Part shown: piece after piece, positions 1 to 8,490 of the stretch
Numbering within the stretch: the first letter of the stretch is position 1
Layout of the letters: every line of letters begins with the position of its first letter
Assembly: GCA_031271205.1 (NCBI GenBank)
Contig: JAISWG010000025.1
Span: 1-33,464 of the forward strand
Source: Endomicrobium sp.
Lineage (GTDB): Bacteria > Elusimicrobiota > Endomicrobiia > Endomicrobiales > Endomicrobiaceae
Direction of reading: 5' to 3'
Length of the DNA stretch: 33,464 nt
Made by a program: the position numbers and the translations under genes
The notes under the pieces: generated by a model
What the model saw: the letters and a program-made list of their open reading frames with translations, nothing else
Told to the model about the DNA's origin: nothing
Databases searched by the model: none

Positions 1-82
1 AGAGAATCCGAATAAATAAATTATTTTGGGTTCTGATGGGGGTTAAGTGAGCCTATTTTTACTTATAGGAATAAAATATACA

Positions 83-111
83 TTCACTATCAAAATTAAA
101 TAGGGTAAAAT
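83..111 (+). promoter_or_regulatory. Putative sigma-70 promoter for rpmG-secE-nusG operon
   Basis: The hexamers TTCACT and TAAAAT are separated by exactly 17 bases and lie about 40 bases before the rpmG start. The -10 matches consensus at 5 of 6 positions and the -35 at 4 of 6. A short hairpin (CCTAT/ATAGG) just upstream may end the preceding gene. In AT-rich DNA such matches occur by chance, so this is only a plausible assignment. Confidence 0.35.
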
Positions 112-152
112 TATGGTAATGGTAATGGAACGGGAAAAATTGGAGAATTTAG

Positions 153-305
153 ATGGCAGAAAGAGTTATTATAGTTATGGCGTGTAGTGTGTGCAAAAAC
201 AGAAATTACTATTTTGAGAGAGGAAAAAAACAGGAAGGTAAGCTTGATCTTAAAAAATTTTGTAAGAACTGCGGAAAGCGTACAAAACACAGAGAAACAA
301 AATAA
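153..305 (+). CDS. rpmG: 50S ribosomal protein L33
   Basis: This 50-codon gene is too short for the ORF track. The product is a small basic zinc-ribbon protein of the large ribosomal subunit, placed near the E site in other bacteria. Two CxxC pairs, CSVC near residue 11 and CKNC near residue 37, form a complete zinc-binding ribbon. The C-terminus GKRTKHRETK is typical of L33. The ATG has a GGAG seven bases upstream; an internal Met at residue 9 would remove conserved N-terminal residues. The order rpmG, tRNA-Trp, secE, nusG is a classic bacterial arrangement and supports the call. Confidence 0.95.
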   Translation: MAERVIIVMACSVCKNRNYYFERGKKQEGKLDLKKFCKNCGKRTKHRETK

Positions 306-323
306 TTAAAATATTATTGAGTT

Positions 324-394
324 GGGGGCATAAGCTAATGGTAAACTGTCGGTCTCCAAAACCGACTTCGGTGGTTCAAATCCATCTGCCCCCG
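324..394 (+). tRNA. trnW: tRNA-Trp (anticodon CCA)
   Basis: A complete 71-base cloverleaf can be folded. The acceptor stem GGGGGCA pairs with TGCCCCC and the discriminator base is G. The anticodon stem TCGGT/ACCGA encloses CTCCAAA with anticodon CCA at 356-358. The T arm GGTGG/CCATC has one G-T pair and encloses TTCAAAT. The D arm AGCT...AACT has one C-A mismatch. The 3' CCA is not encoded, so it must be added after transcription. It lies between rpmG and secE, the usual place for tRNA-Trp in many bacteria. The track ORF 317-610 runs through it and is an artefact of extending secE upstream. Confidence 0.96.
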
Positions 395-421
395 CTTTTG
401 AAAATATGTGAAAGCAAACAA

Positions 422-610
422 ATGAATTTAATTAAAATAGTTATACAGTTTTTTAAGGACGTTTATTGTGAGCTTACTAAGGCAACATGGCTTGGTAAAA
501 AAGAAGTTGCAGTAACTACTATTGTGGTAGTTGTTTTTGTTATTATCATGTCTATTTTCGTAAGTATTGTTGATATGTTTTTAAGCACAGTAATAGGTAT
601 TATATTATAA
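422..610 (+). CDS. secE: Preprotein translocase subunit SecE
   Basis: The product is a 62-residue inner-membrane protein, the clamp subunit of the SecYEG export channel. It is the short single-span form seen in most bacteria. An amphipathic N-terminal helix (IQFFKDVYCELTKATW, with the family's V..E...V.WP-like pattern) is followed by one hydrophobic helix from about residue 35 to 58. I place the start at ATG 422 because the longer track ORF would read back through the tRNA. No strong ribosome-binding site is visible. It directly precedes nusG, the near-universal partner. Confidence 0.93.
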   Translation: MNLIKIVIQFFKDVYCELTKATWLGKKEVAVTTIVVVVFVIIMSIFVSIVDMFLSTVIGIIL

Positions 611-624
611 ACTCGGAGTAGAAA

Positions 625-1155
625 ATGGCAAACCAATGGTATGTTGTTCATACATATTCAGGTCATGAAGATAAAGTTAAAAAAAGCTTGGAGATGGCTG
701 TGGATAATTTAAATATGCGAACTGTTATCTCCAAAGTTCTTGTTCCTACTGAAGAAGTTGTTGAAATAAAACAGAATAAAAAAAGAATAAAGAAAAAAAA
801 GTTTTATCCGGGATATGTCTTTGTTGAAATGAGCGTAAATAATGTGACTTATTGGCTCATAAGGAATACAGCTGGTGTAACAGGTTTTCTTGGTGGGGTT
901 AAACCTATACCGATGGTACAAGATGAAATAGATAATGTTTTTAGTACTATTGTAAATCCAGGTGCTTCTAAACCTAGGCCAGCGGTATCCTTTGAAAAAG
1001 AGGAAAATGTGCGTATTGTTGGAGGACCGTTTAAGCATTTTATCGGTATAGTTGAAGAAGTAAATCAAGAGAGAGGAAAATTGAGGGTTATGGTTACAAT
1101 ATTTGGTAGACCTACGCCTGTTGAACTTGACTTCTTGCAGGTTGAAAGAATCTAA
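625..1155 (+). CDS. nusG: Transcription termination/antitermination protein NusG
   Basis: This elongation factor binds the RNA polymerase clamp helices and links transcription to translation or Rho. The 176-residue protein has the NGN domain (WYVVHTYSGHEDKVKKSLE at the start, FYPGYVFVEM near residue 60) and a C-terminal KOW domain. The KOW domain includes VRIVGGPFKHFIGIVEEV and the family ending LDFLQVERI. Length is normal for the family. A CGGAG lies before the ATG, 14 bases after secE, so the two are surely cotranscribed. Nothing unusual was seen. Confidence 0.97.
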   Translation: MANQWYVVHTYSGHEDKVKKSLEMAVDNLNMRTVISKVLVPTEEVVEIKQNKKRIKKKKFYPGYVFVEMSVNNVTYWLIRNTAGVTGFLGGVKPIPMVQDEIDNVFSTIVNPGASKPRPAVSFEKEENVRIVGGPFKHFIGIVEEVNQERGKLRVMVTIFGRPTPVELDFLQVERI

Positions 1156-1230
1156 AAAATGTGTAATACTCTAGGTAAACAGTATTTATAGAATAGGCTA
1201 AACAAACCAAGATAGGAGAGCAAATACTAA

Positions 1231-1665
1231 ATGGCGCCAAAAAAAGTAAAAGCAATGATTAAATTACAGATTCCTGCAGGATCAGCTAATCCGGCTCCTC
1301 CGGTGGGTACTGCCCTTGGTCCTCAGGGTGTAAATATTATGGATTTTTGTAAACAATTTAATGAAAGAACAAAAAATATGGAAAAAGGCATAGCAATACC
1401 TGTTGTTATGACTGTTTTTGAAGATAGATCTTTTGCATTTATAACAAAAGTGTCTCCAGTGTCTGTGTTGATTAAAAGAGCAGCTAAAATTGCAAAAGCT
1501 TCTGGTGTGCCTAATAGAAACAAAGTAGGCAAAATAACATCAGTTCAAGTTGAAGAGATAGCAAAACAAAAACTGTCTGATTTGAACACTAATGGAGATC
1601 TTGAAGCGGCAAGGCGTATGGTTGAGGGAACTGCAAGAAGTATGGGAATTGATGTAATAAAATAA
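1231..1665 (+). CDS. rplK: 50S ribosomal protein L11
   Basis: L11 binds the GTPase-associated centre of 23S rRNA and helps recruit translation factors. The 144-residue protein starts with [23 protein letters not shown], the proline-rich N-terminal domain signature. It ends in the RNA-binding domain ([17 protein letters not shown]). Length matches the family. A GGAGAG precedes the ATG. It follows nusG by 75 bases and precedes rplA, the standard L11-L1 order. The leader between nusG and rplK may contain control elements, but I see no convincing structure in it. Confidence 0.97.
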   Translation: MAPKKVKAMIKLQIPAGSANPAPPVGTALGPQGVNIMDFCKQFNERTKNMEKGIAIPVVMTVFEDRSFAFITKVSPVSVLIKRAAKIAKASGVPNRNKVGKITSVQVEEIAKQKLSDLNTNGDLEAARRMVEGTARSMGIDVIK

Positions 1666-1680
1666 TATATTTCAAAAGTT

Positions 1681-1710
1681 GTGGGAGTTAAATTTTCGAC
1701 ATTTAACCAC
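1681..1710 (+). promoter_or_regulatory. Bulged mRNA hairpin just upstream of rplA
   Basis: In the 56-base rplK-rplA spacer, GTG-gga-GTTAAAT pairs with ATTTAAC-CAC around the 7-base loop TTTCGAC. This gives a 10-bp stem with a one-sided GGA bulge, ending 1 base before the rplA Shine-Dalgarno AAGGAG. L1 is known to repress its own operon by binding a bulged mRNA helix that mimics 23S rRNA. The position and asymmetric bulge suggest such a role, but the sequence does not match the L1-site consensus I remember, so function is inferred. Confidence 0.35.
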
Positions 1711-1721
1711 AAGGAGAGAAA

Positions 1722-2399
1722 ATGAAGAAAAAATCAAACGAAGTGGTCCAGTTGGTGGACAAAAGTAAGATTTATATTCTTAATGATGCTGTTTCTCTCG
1801 TAAAAGAAACTGTACGTGCAAAATTTGACGAGACTATTGAAGTTCATATTAGGTTGGGCATAGATCCTAAACAAAGTGATCAAATAGTTAGAGGTACTGT
1901 CTCTTTACCTCATGGCATAGGAAAGACTAGAAGAATTGCAGTTTTAGTAAAAGGTGAGAAGCAGAAAGAAGCTGAAAAGGCAGGAGCTGATATTGTAGGT
2001 TATGATGATTTAATTGAAAGTATATCAAATGGTAGTCTTGGTTTTGATATCTTGGTTGCTACGCCTGACGCTATGAAAGATTTAAGCAAAGTTGCTAAAA
2101 TTTTAGTATCTAAGGGTCTTATGCCAAATCCTAGGTCGGGAACAGTAACTTTTGATATAGGAGTAACTGTAAAGGAACTCAAAAAAGGAAGAGTTGAATA
2201 CAAGAGCGATTCTTTTGGTATAATTCACGTACCTGTAGGAAAGGCTTCTTTTGATAAGGAAAAACTTATTGACAATATAAAAGCCTTAGTTGAAGCTGTA
2301 TTGAAAGCCAAACCTTCAAATTCAAGAGGTCGGTACATAAAAAGTATTTCTATATCTTCAACGATGGGTCCCGGGATTTATGTTGAGCAAAAGATGTAA
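1722..2399 (+). CDS. rplA: 50S ribosomal protein L1
   Basis: L1 forms the mobile stalk that moves deacylated tRNA out of the E site; in other bacteria it also represses translation of its own operon. The 225-residue product has the two-domain L1 layout. The N-terminal part contains FDETIEVHIRLGIDPKQSDQ and the conserved turn LPHGIGK. The inserted domain runs from about residue 70 to 155 and includes LMPNPRSGTV, the classic L1 motif. The C-terminal MGPGIYVE segment is also present. An AAGGAG precedes the ATG. It is the last gene before a terminator; rplJ and rplL, normally next, are not here. Confidence 0.97.
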   Translation: MKKKSNEVVQLVDKSKIYILNDAVSLVKETVRAKFDETIEVHIRLGIDPKQSDQIVRGTVSLPHGIGKTRRIAVLVKGEKQKEAEKAGADIVGYDDLIESISNGSLGFDILVATPDAMKDLSKVAKILVSKGLMPNPRSGTVTFDIGVTVKELKKGRVEYKSDSFGIIHVPVGKASFDKEKLIDNIKALVEAVLKAKPSNSRGRYIKSISISSTMGPGIYVEQKM

Positions 2400-2428
2400 A
2401 GTTGTTTTAACGTAGTTTTGTGATATCT

Positions 2429-2459
2429 AAAAAAGGCGGTTGCGATAGCCGTCTTTTTA
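2429..2459 (+). terminator. Intrinsic terminator after rplA
   Basis: AAAAAGGCGGT pairs with AGCCGTCTTTTT (two G-T pairs) around a 7-base loop and runs into a T tract. It lies 30 bases past the rplA stop and 27 bases before rimP. It ends the secE-nusG-L11-L1 operon, so rimP probably has its own promoter or depends on readthrough. Confidence 0.8.
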
Positions 2460-2485
2460 CTTTTGTAAGAACGGATTGTTAAAAA

Positions 2486-2941
2486 ATGACTAAAGCTAAA
2501 GAAATAGAAAGCTTACTTGAACCTATTGCAATCAAAAAAGGTTATGAGTTAGTAGATGTTCAGTATGCTAAAGAAAACGCCGATTGGACTGTAAGAATTT
2601 TTATTGATAAAGACGGTGGTGTAGCAATGAGTGATTGTGAAAAAATGAGTGTACTTTTTGGCGCGGTTCTGGATGGGAGCAACATATTAAAAAGTTCTTA
2701 TATTTTGGAAATATCTTCTCCTGGGCTTAATAGAGTTTTAAAAAAAGAAGAAAGTTTTAAACGTTTTATAGGTTCAAAAATAAGACTTCAAACTGTAGAA
2801 CCGATTAATAATCAGAAAAATTTTTTGGGAAATCTCTTGGATTGCAAAGATGGGAAAATAAAAATTGCTGATGTTAGTAATGGAATTTTTGAAATAAAAT
2901 TTTTAGATATAAAAAAAGTTAATGTAGAAACTGGATTCTAG
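2486..2941 (+). CDS. rimP: Ribosome maturation factor RimP
   Basis: RimP helps late assembly of the 30S subunit. The 151-residue protein has the N-terminal domain (LEPIAIKKGYELVDVQYAKE, VRIFIDKDGGVAMSDCEKMS) and the diagnostic YILEISSPGLNRVLKKEESFKRFIG segment. A small SH3-like C-terminal domain follows. Length is normal. It is followed at once by nusA, with the nusA Shine-Dalgarno overlapping the rimP stop, so the two are translationally linked. The rimP-nusA-infB-rbfA cluster is conserved across bacteria and makes the call secure. Confidence 0.95.
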   Translation: MTKAKEIESLLEPIAIKKGYELVDVQYAKENADWTVRIFIDKDGGVAMSDCEKMSVLFGAVLDGSNILKSSYILEISSPGLNRVLKKEESFKRFIGSKIRLQTVEPINNQKNFLGNLLDCKDGKIKIADVSNGIFEIKFLDIKKVNVETGF

Positions 2942-2951
2942 GAGGATGTGG

Positions 2952-4217
2952 ATGTCAGAAAAAGGCGAACTTTTTATGGCTCTTGAACAAATTGAAAAGG
3001 ATAAGAAAATTAAGAGAGAAGACATTTTAGTTGTTATAGAAAATGCTCTTATTTCAGCATATAAAAAACACGTTGGCAAAAACGTGAGTGTTGAAGCTAA
3101 AGTAAATCCAGATACGGGTGAAATGACTGCAAGTGTTGTAAAAGTTGCAGTAAAAGATGTGGCTAACCCTTTGTCGGAAGTATCTCTTAAAGATGCAAGA
3201 AAAATAAACAAAGAAATAGAAGCAGGCGAAAACGTAAGAATTCCATTAGATACTCAAGATTTTTCTCGTATAGCTGCTCAGACAGCAAAGCAGGTTATTG
3301 TTCAAAAGATTAGAGAATCTGAAAGATGGTTTTTGTTTGAAGAAATGAAGGGAAAAGTAGGGCAAATAGTAAGTGGAGTTGTATATCGTATAGCAGGAGG
3401 AAGTCTTGTAATTGATATAGGAAAGACTGAAGCAATTCTTTACAGTAGCGAGCAAGTTTTTAAGGAGAAATTTAACATAGGTCAACACATAAAAGCTGTT
3501 ATAATAAAAGTTGATAAAAGCTCAAGGGGACCGGGAATTGTTTTGTCTCGCGCAAGCGTTGATTTTGTAAAGAGATTGTTTGAGTTTGAAGTACCGGAAA
3601 TTTACGAAAAAGTTGTTGATATTGTAAATGCCATAAGAGATCCGGGAATGAGAACTAAAATAGCAGTTTTATCGCATAATCATAAAGTTGACCCTGTAGG
3701 AGCCTGTGTTGGTATAAAAGGTGCCAGAATAAAACCAATTATAGATGAATTAAGAGGGGAGAGAATAGATTTAATTCCTTATTCTGTGGACCCTGTTAAG
3801 TACATAGCCGGATCATTATCTCCGGCAAAAGTTATTTCTGTAAGTATTGTTTCTGAAAATGAAAAGAAGGCTGAAGTATTAGTAAGTGATAATATGCTTT
3901 CTCTGGCTATAGGCAAAAATGGGCATAATGTTAGACTTGCGGCAAAACTCACCGGTTGGCATATAGATGTAAAATCTGAAAAACAGAAAAAAAAAGAAAT
4001 TGATGCTAAAATAGAACAACATGCCGAAAATCTTTCTGAGCTTGAAGGGCTTAGTGAAAAAACTATAGAAACTCTTGTAAATTCAGGATTTACAAATATA
4101 GAAAAACTTTCCTTGCTGAATGTAGAAGATCTGACAACTTTGTCTGGAATCGGTGAAAAAACGGCTGAAAAAATTATAGAAGCAGCAAAGAAAAATTTGA
4201 CTAAACAAATTAATTAA
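2952..4217 (+). CDS. nusA: Transcription elongation/termination factor NusA
   Basis: NusA binds RNA polymerase and nascent RNA and modulates pausing, termination and antitermination. Visible domains are an N-terminal polymerase-binding domain (LEQIEKDKKIKREDILVVIENALISAYKK), an S1 domain from about residue 130, and KH domains with DPVGACVGIKGARI and the second GxxG-type LAIGKNGHNVRLAAKLTGW. At the C-terminus a helix-hairpin-helix pair (LSGIGEKTAEKI) replaces the acidic repeats of E. coli. I choose ATG 2952, not the track's 2946, because GGAGG ends at 2945 and leaves a proper 6-base spacer. No ylxR-type gene lies between nusA and infB, unlike in many bacteria. Confidence 0.96.
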   Translation: MSEKGELFMALEQIEKDKKIKREDILVVIENALISAYKKHVGKNVSVEAKVNPDTGEMTASVVKVAVKDVANPLSEVSLKDARKINKEIEAGENVRIPLDTQDFSRIAAQTAKQVIVQKIRESERWFLFEEMKGKVGQIVSGVVYRIAGGSLVIDIGKTEAILYSSEQVFKEKFNIGQHIKAVIIKVDKSSRGPGIVLSRASVDFVKRLFEFEVPEIYEKVVDIVNAIRDPGMRTKIAVLSHNHKVDPVGACVGIKGARIKPIIDELRGERIDLIPYSVDPVKYIAGSLSPAKVISVSIVSENEKKAEVLVSDNMLSLAIGKNGHNVRLAAKLTGWHIDVKSEKQKKKEIDAKIEQHAENLSELEGLSEKTIETLVNSGFTNIEKLSLLNVEDLTTLSGIGEKTAEKIIEAAKKNLTKQIN

Positions 4218-4258
4218 TAAATTAGTGTTTGATTAACAAATGAACATGGGAGCATGTT

Positions 4259-6535
4259 ATGTCTATAAAACGGAAAGATAGCAAAGAGAAAGTTATAAAA
4301 AAGAAAACAGTTTCTGCGGCGTCAAAAACTAAAGATGCTTTTACAAAAAAGACTATAAAGAAAACTGCTGCAGCAGCTAAAAAAACAATTAAGGCTAAAA
4401 CTTCTGCAAAAAAGACAAAATCAAAAACTGAAAATAAAATTGCTAAAATAAAAATAACAAAATCTTCAACAGCTAAAAAGAAAATTGTGAAAAAGGCAGT
4501 TTTACATAAAAAAAAACAAGTTGAACAAAATCCAGCAGTTAGAGTTGTTGAAAAAAGAAAAAATGAAATTATAAAAGATATTTCTAAAAAAGAAGAGTTG
4601 GTAAAGATTAAAAAAGTGGCAGTTGAACAGGATACAAAAAATCAGAATAAGAAAAATGATTCTGTTGATAACAATGTAAAAGTTGAACCTTTAAATAAAT
4701 ATAAACAAAAATTTGATGAACAGAATGTTTCTATTTCAATAAAAACTAAAGAAGCTAAATTTGAAGTAACCAAGACAGAATATAAAGATATAATTTTAAT
4801 AAATGAACTTATAGCTGTAAGAGAACTTGCTGATAAGATGAAACTTAGGCCGGGTGATGTTTTAAAAAAACTTTTGTCAATGGGAAGTCTTGCCACAATA
4901 AATCAGAGGTTGGATACAGATACTGCCACTCTTTTAGCAAATGAATTTGGTTATGATGTTAAAATAGAATCCATTTACTCGGAAGACGAATTTGGGTTTG
5001 TTAATCAGCATGAGGATCCATCTAAATTAAAACCTCGTTCGTCTATTGTTACAATCATGGGGCATGTGGACCACGGCAAGACGTCGCTTTTAGACTCTAT
5101 AAGAATGAGTAATATTGTGGATGGTGAACATGGTGGAATAACTCAACATATAGGTGCGTATAAAGTACAAGTTCCATGTGGTGGTTATATAACGTTTTTA
5201 GATACTCCAGGACACGAAGCCTTTACGGCTATGCGTTCAAGGGGGTCGCAGGTTACCGATATAGTTGTGCTTGTTGTTTCAGCTACCGATGGAGTCATGC
5301 CTCAGACTGTTGAATCAATAAACCATGCTAAAGTTGCAAACGTTCCAATAATTGTTGCAGTAAACAAAATAGATATGCCTACAGCTGATCCTCAGAAAAT
5401 AAGGCAAGAGTTAAGTAATTATGGACTTATTCCTGAAGAGTGGGGCGGCGATACTATAATGGTTGATATTTCCGTTAAGCAGAGAACAAATATAAACTCA
5501 CTATTAGAAATGATTTTACTTAAAGCTGAAATGATGGATCTTAAAGCAAATCCTGAAAGAAATGCGGAAGGTATAGTTATAGAAGCAAGTCTTGACCCTA
5601 AAAAAGGAACGATTGCTACTTTGTTAATTCAAACTGGAACTTTAAAAATTGGTGACAGTATTGTAGTTGGAACAACGTATGGAAAAATTAGAGCTTTGAC
5701 TGACGAGCATGGTAAAAGATTTGGCTCTGCGGGGCCAAGCACTCCAGTAAGTGTTTTAGGTATAAATGAGCCTCCTCAGACTGGTGATAAGTTTGTGGTA
5801 GTTGATCACGAATATAAAGCTAGGAAAATTGCTCAGTCTAGAAGAGAAAAAGTTAAAGAGGCTTCGTTGAAATCTGTGCATCATTTATCGCTTGCAGATA
5901 TTAATGCAAGAAAGGAAAAAGATTTAAGAATAATACTTAAAGCTGATGTCCAAGGCTCTTTAGGAGCTTTAGGTGATGCATTGGAGAGGCTTTCTACTTC
6001 TGAGATTAGTTTGAAGATAATACATAGAGGTGCTGGAGTTATTACTGAATCAGACGTTGCTTTAGCAGTGGCATCAGATGCTTTAATATTAGGGTTTAAC
6101 TTGCGTCCTGACAGTGCTGTTGAAAGGCTTGCTGAAAAAGAGAAAGTAAGTATAAATGTTTATAGGATAATTTACGATTTAATTGCTGATGTCAAATCTG
6201 CTATGGAGGGCTTGCTTGATCCTGACATGAAAGAAAAAATACTTGGCAAAGCTGTAGTAAAGCAAGTATTTAAAGTTTCAAGTTTTGGAACTATTTCCGG
6301 TTGTTCGGTAATAGATGGGAAGATTCAAAGAGGAGCTAAAGTAAGACTTTTGAGAGACAATGTAATTATTTTTGAAGGAAATATTTTTTCTCTAAAAAGA
6401 TTTAAAGATGATGTTAAAGAAGTTGAGAATGGTTATGAGTGTGGTGTGGGTCTTGAGAACTTTTCAGATGTTAAACCAGGTGATGTAATAGAAAGCTTTA
6501 TTATAGAAAAAGTTGCCAGAAAATTGAAAAACTAA
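4259..6535 (+). CDS. infB: Translation initiation factor IF-2
   Basis: IF-2 is the GTPase that brings initiator tRNA to the 30S subunit and promotes subunit joining. The first ~150 of 758 residues are almost entirely Lys, Ala, Thr and Ser (runs such as [14 protein letters not shown]), resembling histone H1 tails. An IF2_N-type domain ([19 protein letters not shown]) follows. The G domain has GHVDHGKTS (G1), DTPGHEAF (G3) and NKID (G4). The C-terminal domains include [11 protein letters not shown] and a final beta-barrel. A GGAG precedes the ATG. It follows nusA by 41 bases. The lysine-rich tail is the only unusual part. Confidence 0.97.
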   Translation: MSIKRKDSKEKVIKKKTVSAASKTKDAFTKKTIKKTAAAAKKTIKAKTSAKKTKSKTENKIAKIKITKSSTAKKKIVKKAVLHKKKQVEQNPAVRVVEKRKNEIIKDISKKEELVKIKKVAVEQDTKNQNKKNDSVDNNVKVEPLNKYKQKFDEQNVSISIKTKEAKFEVTKTEYKDIILINELIAVRELADKMKLRPGDVLKKLLSMGSLATINQRLDTDTATLLANEFGYDVKIESIYSEDEFGFVNQHEDPSKLKPRSSIVTIMGHVDHGKTSLLDSIRMSNIVDGEHGGITQHIGAYKVQVPCGGYITFLDTPGHEAFTAMRSRGSQVTDIVVLVVSATDGVMPQTVESINHAKVANVPIIVAVNKIDMPTADPQKIRQELSNYGLIPEEWGGDTIMVDISVKQRTNINSLLEMILLKAEMMDLKANPERNAEGIVIEASLDPKKGTIATLLIQTGTLKIGDSIVVGTTYGKIRALTDEHGKRFGSAGPSTPVSVLGINEPPQTGDKFVVVDHEYKARKIAQSRREKVKEASLKSVHHLSLADINARKEKDLRIILKADVQGSLGALGDALERLSTSEISLKIIHRGAGVITESDVALAVASDALILGFNLRPDSAVERLAEKEKVSINVYRIIYDLIADVKSAMEGLLDPDMKEKILGKAVVKQVFKVSSFGTISGCSVIDGKIQRGAKVRLLRDNVIIFEGNIFSLKRFKDDVKEVENGYECGVGLENFSDVKPGDVIESFIIEKVARKLKN

Positions 6536-6596
6536 TTATATTTTATCTCTATAATTAACAAAATTCAAATAGTTTGAATAAAGTAAGGGAAAAGAT

Positions 6597-6947
6597 ATGC
6601 CTTTATCGTATAAAAGGTCCGTCAGAGTGGGGGAACTTATCCAGCAGGTAGTTTTTAATATTGTTAGAGAAATAAGAGATTTAAATTCTGAGCTGGTTAC
6701 TATTATGGGTGTCAAACTTAGTGATGATTTACTGAGTTGTAGAATTTACTACTCTGTTTTTGGATCCGACAAAGATAAGAAAAAAGTTAGCATAGTCTTA
6801 AAAAGAAATACTAAAGAAATCAGGTGTCAGATTGCAGTACGTTTAAATTTAAGACGAACGCCCGAGATTGTTTTTGTCCATGATGACACTAATGAGAATG
6901 CTGATAAAGTGTTTAGTTTGTTAAAGAAAATAGAAGAAGAGAAATAA
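6597..6947 (+). CDS. rbfA: 30S ribosome-binding factor A
   Basis: RbfA is a KH-like assembly factor that acts on the 5' end of 16S rRNA in immature 30S subunits. The 116-residue product begins with the family pattern YKRSVRVGELIQQVVFNIVREI. It continues with VKLSDDLLSCRIYYSVFG and ends near the conserved RRTPEIVFVHDDT segment. Length is typical. An AAGGGA precedes the ATG. It lies 61 bases after infB, in the normal order infB-rbfA-nrnA. Confidence 0.93.
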   Translation: MPLSYKRSVRVGELIQQVVFNIVREIRDLNSELVTIMGVKLSDDLLSCRIYYSVFGSDKDKKKVSIVLKRNTKEIRCQIAVRLNLRRTPEIVFVHDDTNENADKVFSLLKKIEEEK

Positions 6948-7007
6948 TATTTATAAAATATTATTCTTGAATTTTGTTTTTTTGTCTTGGAGGTTTAATT
7001 AAGTACC

Positions 7008-7988
7008 ATGAGTCTTTTTAAAAGCGATATCAATAAAATTTCAAAAATTTCAAAAATAATCAAACAATCGAAAATATTTTTCATAGCAGGGCATATAAAA
7101 CCTGATGGAGATAGCATAGGTTCTGCTTTAGCTCTTATGTCTGTTTTAAATAGAATAGGTAAAGAAGCCTGTGTTTACAGTGTTGATGAAATACCAAAAT
7201 TTGTCAAATTTTTGAAAGGGTCAAATAAAATAAAAAAAACTGTAAAAAAAACTGATAAATTTGACTGTGCAATAATTTTAGAGTCAGTTAATTTTTCAAG
7301 AATGGGTGATATTATAACACCTTCTCAGACAAAAAAAATAATAAATATAGATCACCATTTGACTTATACAGATTTTGGTAATGTAAACTATATCGTTCCT
7401 TCATCATCTTCAACGGCAGAATTGGTTTTAAATATTTTTGAATATATGAAGATAAAACTTTTAAAACACGAAGCTGAGTGTTTGTATACAGGGATTATTA
7501 CAGATACAGGACGTTTTCAGCAAGTAAATACAACGCCTGATTCCCATGTTGCCAGTGCAAAACTTATGGAATACGGAGTTGATGTAAATAAAGTTTACAA
7601 AGAAATTTATGAAAATAGATCAATAAATATATTGAAGCTTCAGGGGTTGGCTCTTTACGGCATAAAAACAATTTTGAACAACAAAGTCTCTTATATACTT
7701 TTGACTAAAGATATGTTTAAAAGAACCAGTACTTCGGAAGAGGATTCCGAAGACATTGTAAATTATACCATTAGAATAGATGGAGTTATAGTTGGTTGTG
7801 TTTTTAAAGAAGTTGATGGAAAAACAACTAAAGTGAGTCTTCGCTCAGTAAGAAATTTTAATTTATTGAAAGTTGTTTGTGAATTTGGCGGTGGAGGACA
7901 TAAAAATGCAGCGGGTTGTACTATAAACGCTGGAATTAAAGAGGCAGTAAGGATTGTTGAGGATATTTTGGGAAAGAAATTAAAATAA
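7008..7988 (+). CDS. nrnA: DHH-family phosphoesterase, oligoribonuclease/pAp phosphatase NrnA-like
   Basis: Proteins of this family degrade nano-RNAs and dephosphorylate pAp. The 326-residue protein has DHH motif I (HIKPDGDSIGS, residue ~27), the DHH motif itself (NIDHH, ~115), motif IV (ITDTGRFQ, ~165) and the DHHA1 substrate-binding motif GGGGHKNAAG (~295). At motif II, where many members have Asp, this protein reads ILESVNFSRMG with Glu; related NrnA proteins may share this. The strong GGAGG lies 14 bases before the ATG, a long spacer, but an in-frame stop just upstream excludes an earlier start. It follows rbfA, as in many bacteria. Confidence 0.9.
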   Translation: MSLFKSDINKISKISKIIKQSKIFFIAGHIKPDGDSIGSALALMSVLNRIGKEACVYSVDEIPKFVKFLKGSNKIKKTVKKTDKFDCAIILESVNFSRMGDIITPSQTKKIINIDHHLTYTDFGNVNYIVPSSSSTAELVLNIFEYMKIKLLKHEAECLYTGIITDTGRFQQVNTTPDSHVASAKLMEYGVDVNKVYKEIYENRSINILKLQGLALYGIKTILNNKVSYILLTKDMFKRTSTSEEDSEDIVNYTIRIDGVIVGCVFKEVDGKTTKVSLRSVRNFNLLKVVCEFGGGGHKNAAGCTINAGIKEAVRIVEDILGKKLK

Positions 7989-7993
7989 ATTAA

Positions 7994-8430
7994 TTGGATG
8001 TTATTAAGATTTACAGTAGATATAACGGAGGAGTCACATTATTTAAAGTAATTCAAATAAAAAGTGAAAAGTAAAAAACGGTTCATTGTGGAACTTTGGA
8101 TTTGATAGTTAATAGGTTTTTTTTGATTGTTTTGGTAAGAAAGACAACCAAATCTTTTAAAGGATGTCATAAATACAGAATAGTTATATGGAAAACAAGT
8201 TTATAAAAAAGATTTTTGAGTATAAAATAAATATTAAAAAAATATAGTAAGCAAGTTTGAAATAATTTTTTATTTTCAACGATACTTGCGACTGTTAGAG
8301 TTTCTTATTTCAGTTGGAATATATATAAAAATTTTAGCTCAAAATTTGGGTAATTTCTTATGATATGAAATAACGATTAAACCTTTAAGAAGAGAATAGT
8401 AGACGTTTCTGATGTCAAAGTGTTTTAAAA
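7994..8430 (+). pseudogene. truB: Decayed tRNA pseudouridine synthase B (truB)
   Basis: This 500-base gap between nrnA and ribF is where truB sits in many bacteria. In one frame from 7994 one can read DVIKIYSRYNGGVTLFKV, then a stop at 8072, then VHCGTLD and FLIVLVRKTTK and YRIVIWK. These follow the TruB N-terminus, including the GTLD around the catalytic aspartate. The middle is missing. From 8297, RVSYFS continues after a shift as GIYIKILAQNLGNFL, a stop, and LRRE, matching TruB's GTYIRxLaxDLG...LRR block. Several stops, at least one frameshift and a large deletion mean no functional enzyme. Psi55 of tRNA would then be lost unless a second copy exists. Confidence 0.82.
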
Positions 8431-8490
8431 TATATATAAAGGATTGCTGACGCAAAATAATAGAAAATATAATCTTTATCGGCATCGTAA

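Noticed and set aside
103-190. Short ORF with ATGGTA repeats before rpmG
   Set aside because: It is about 24 codons, overlaps the rpmG start out of frame and has no ribosome site; the repeat is only two and a half units.
317-610. 97-aa ORF given in the track for secE
   Set aside because: Its first 35 codons run through the tRNA-Trp gene; the SecE family start is ATG 422.
709-1068. 119-aa ORF on the - strand inside nusG
   Set aside because: It is a shadow of nusG; it has no ribosome site or family motif and is rich in Phe/Tyr/Ile/Asn as expected of AT-rich antisense.
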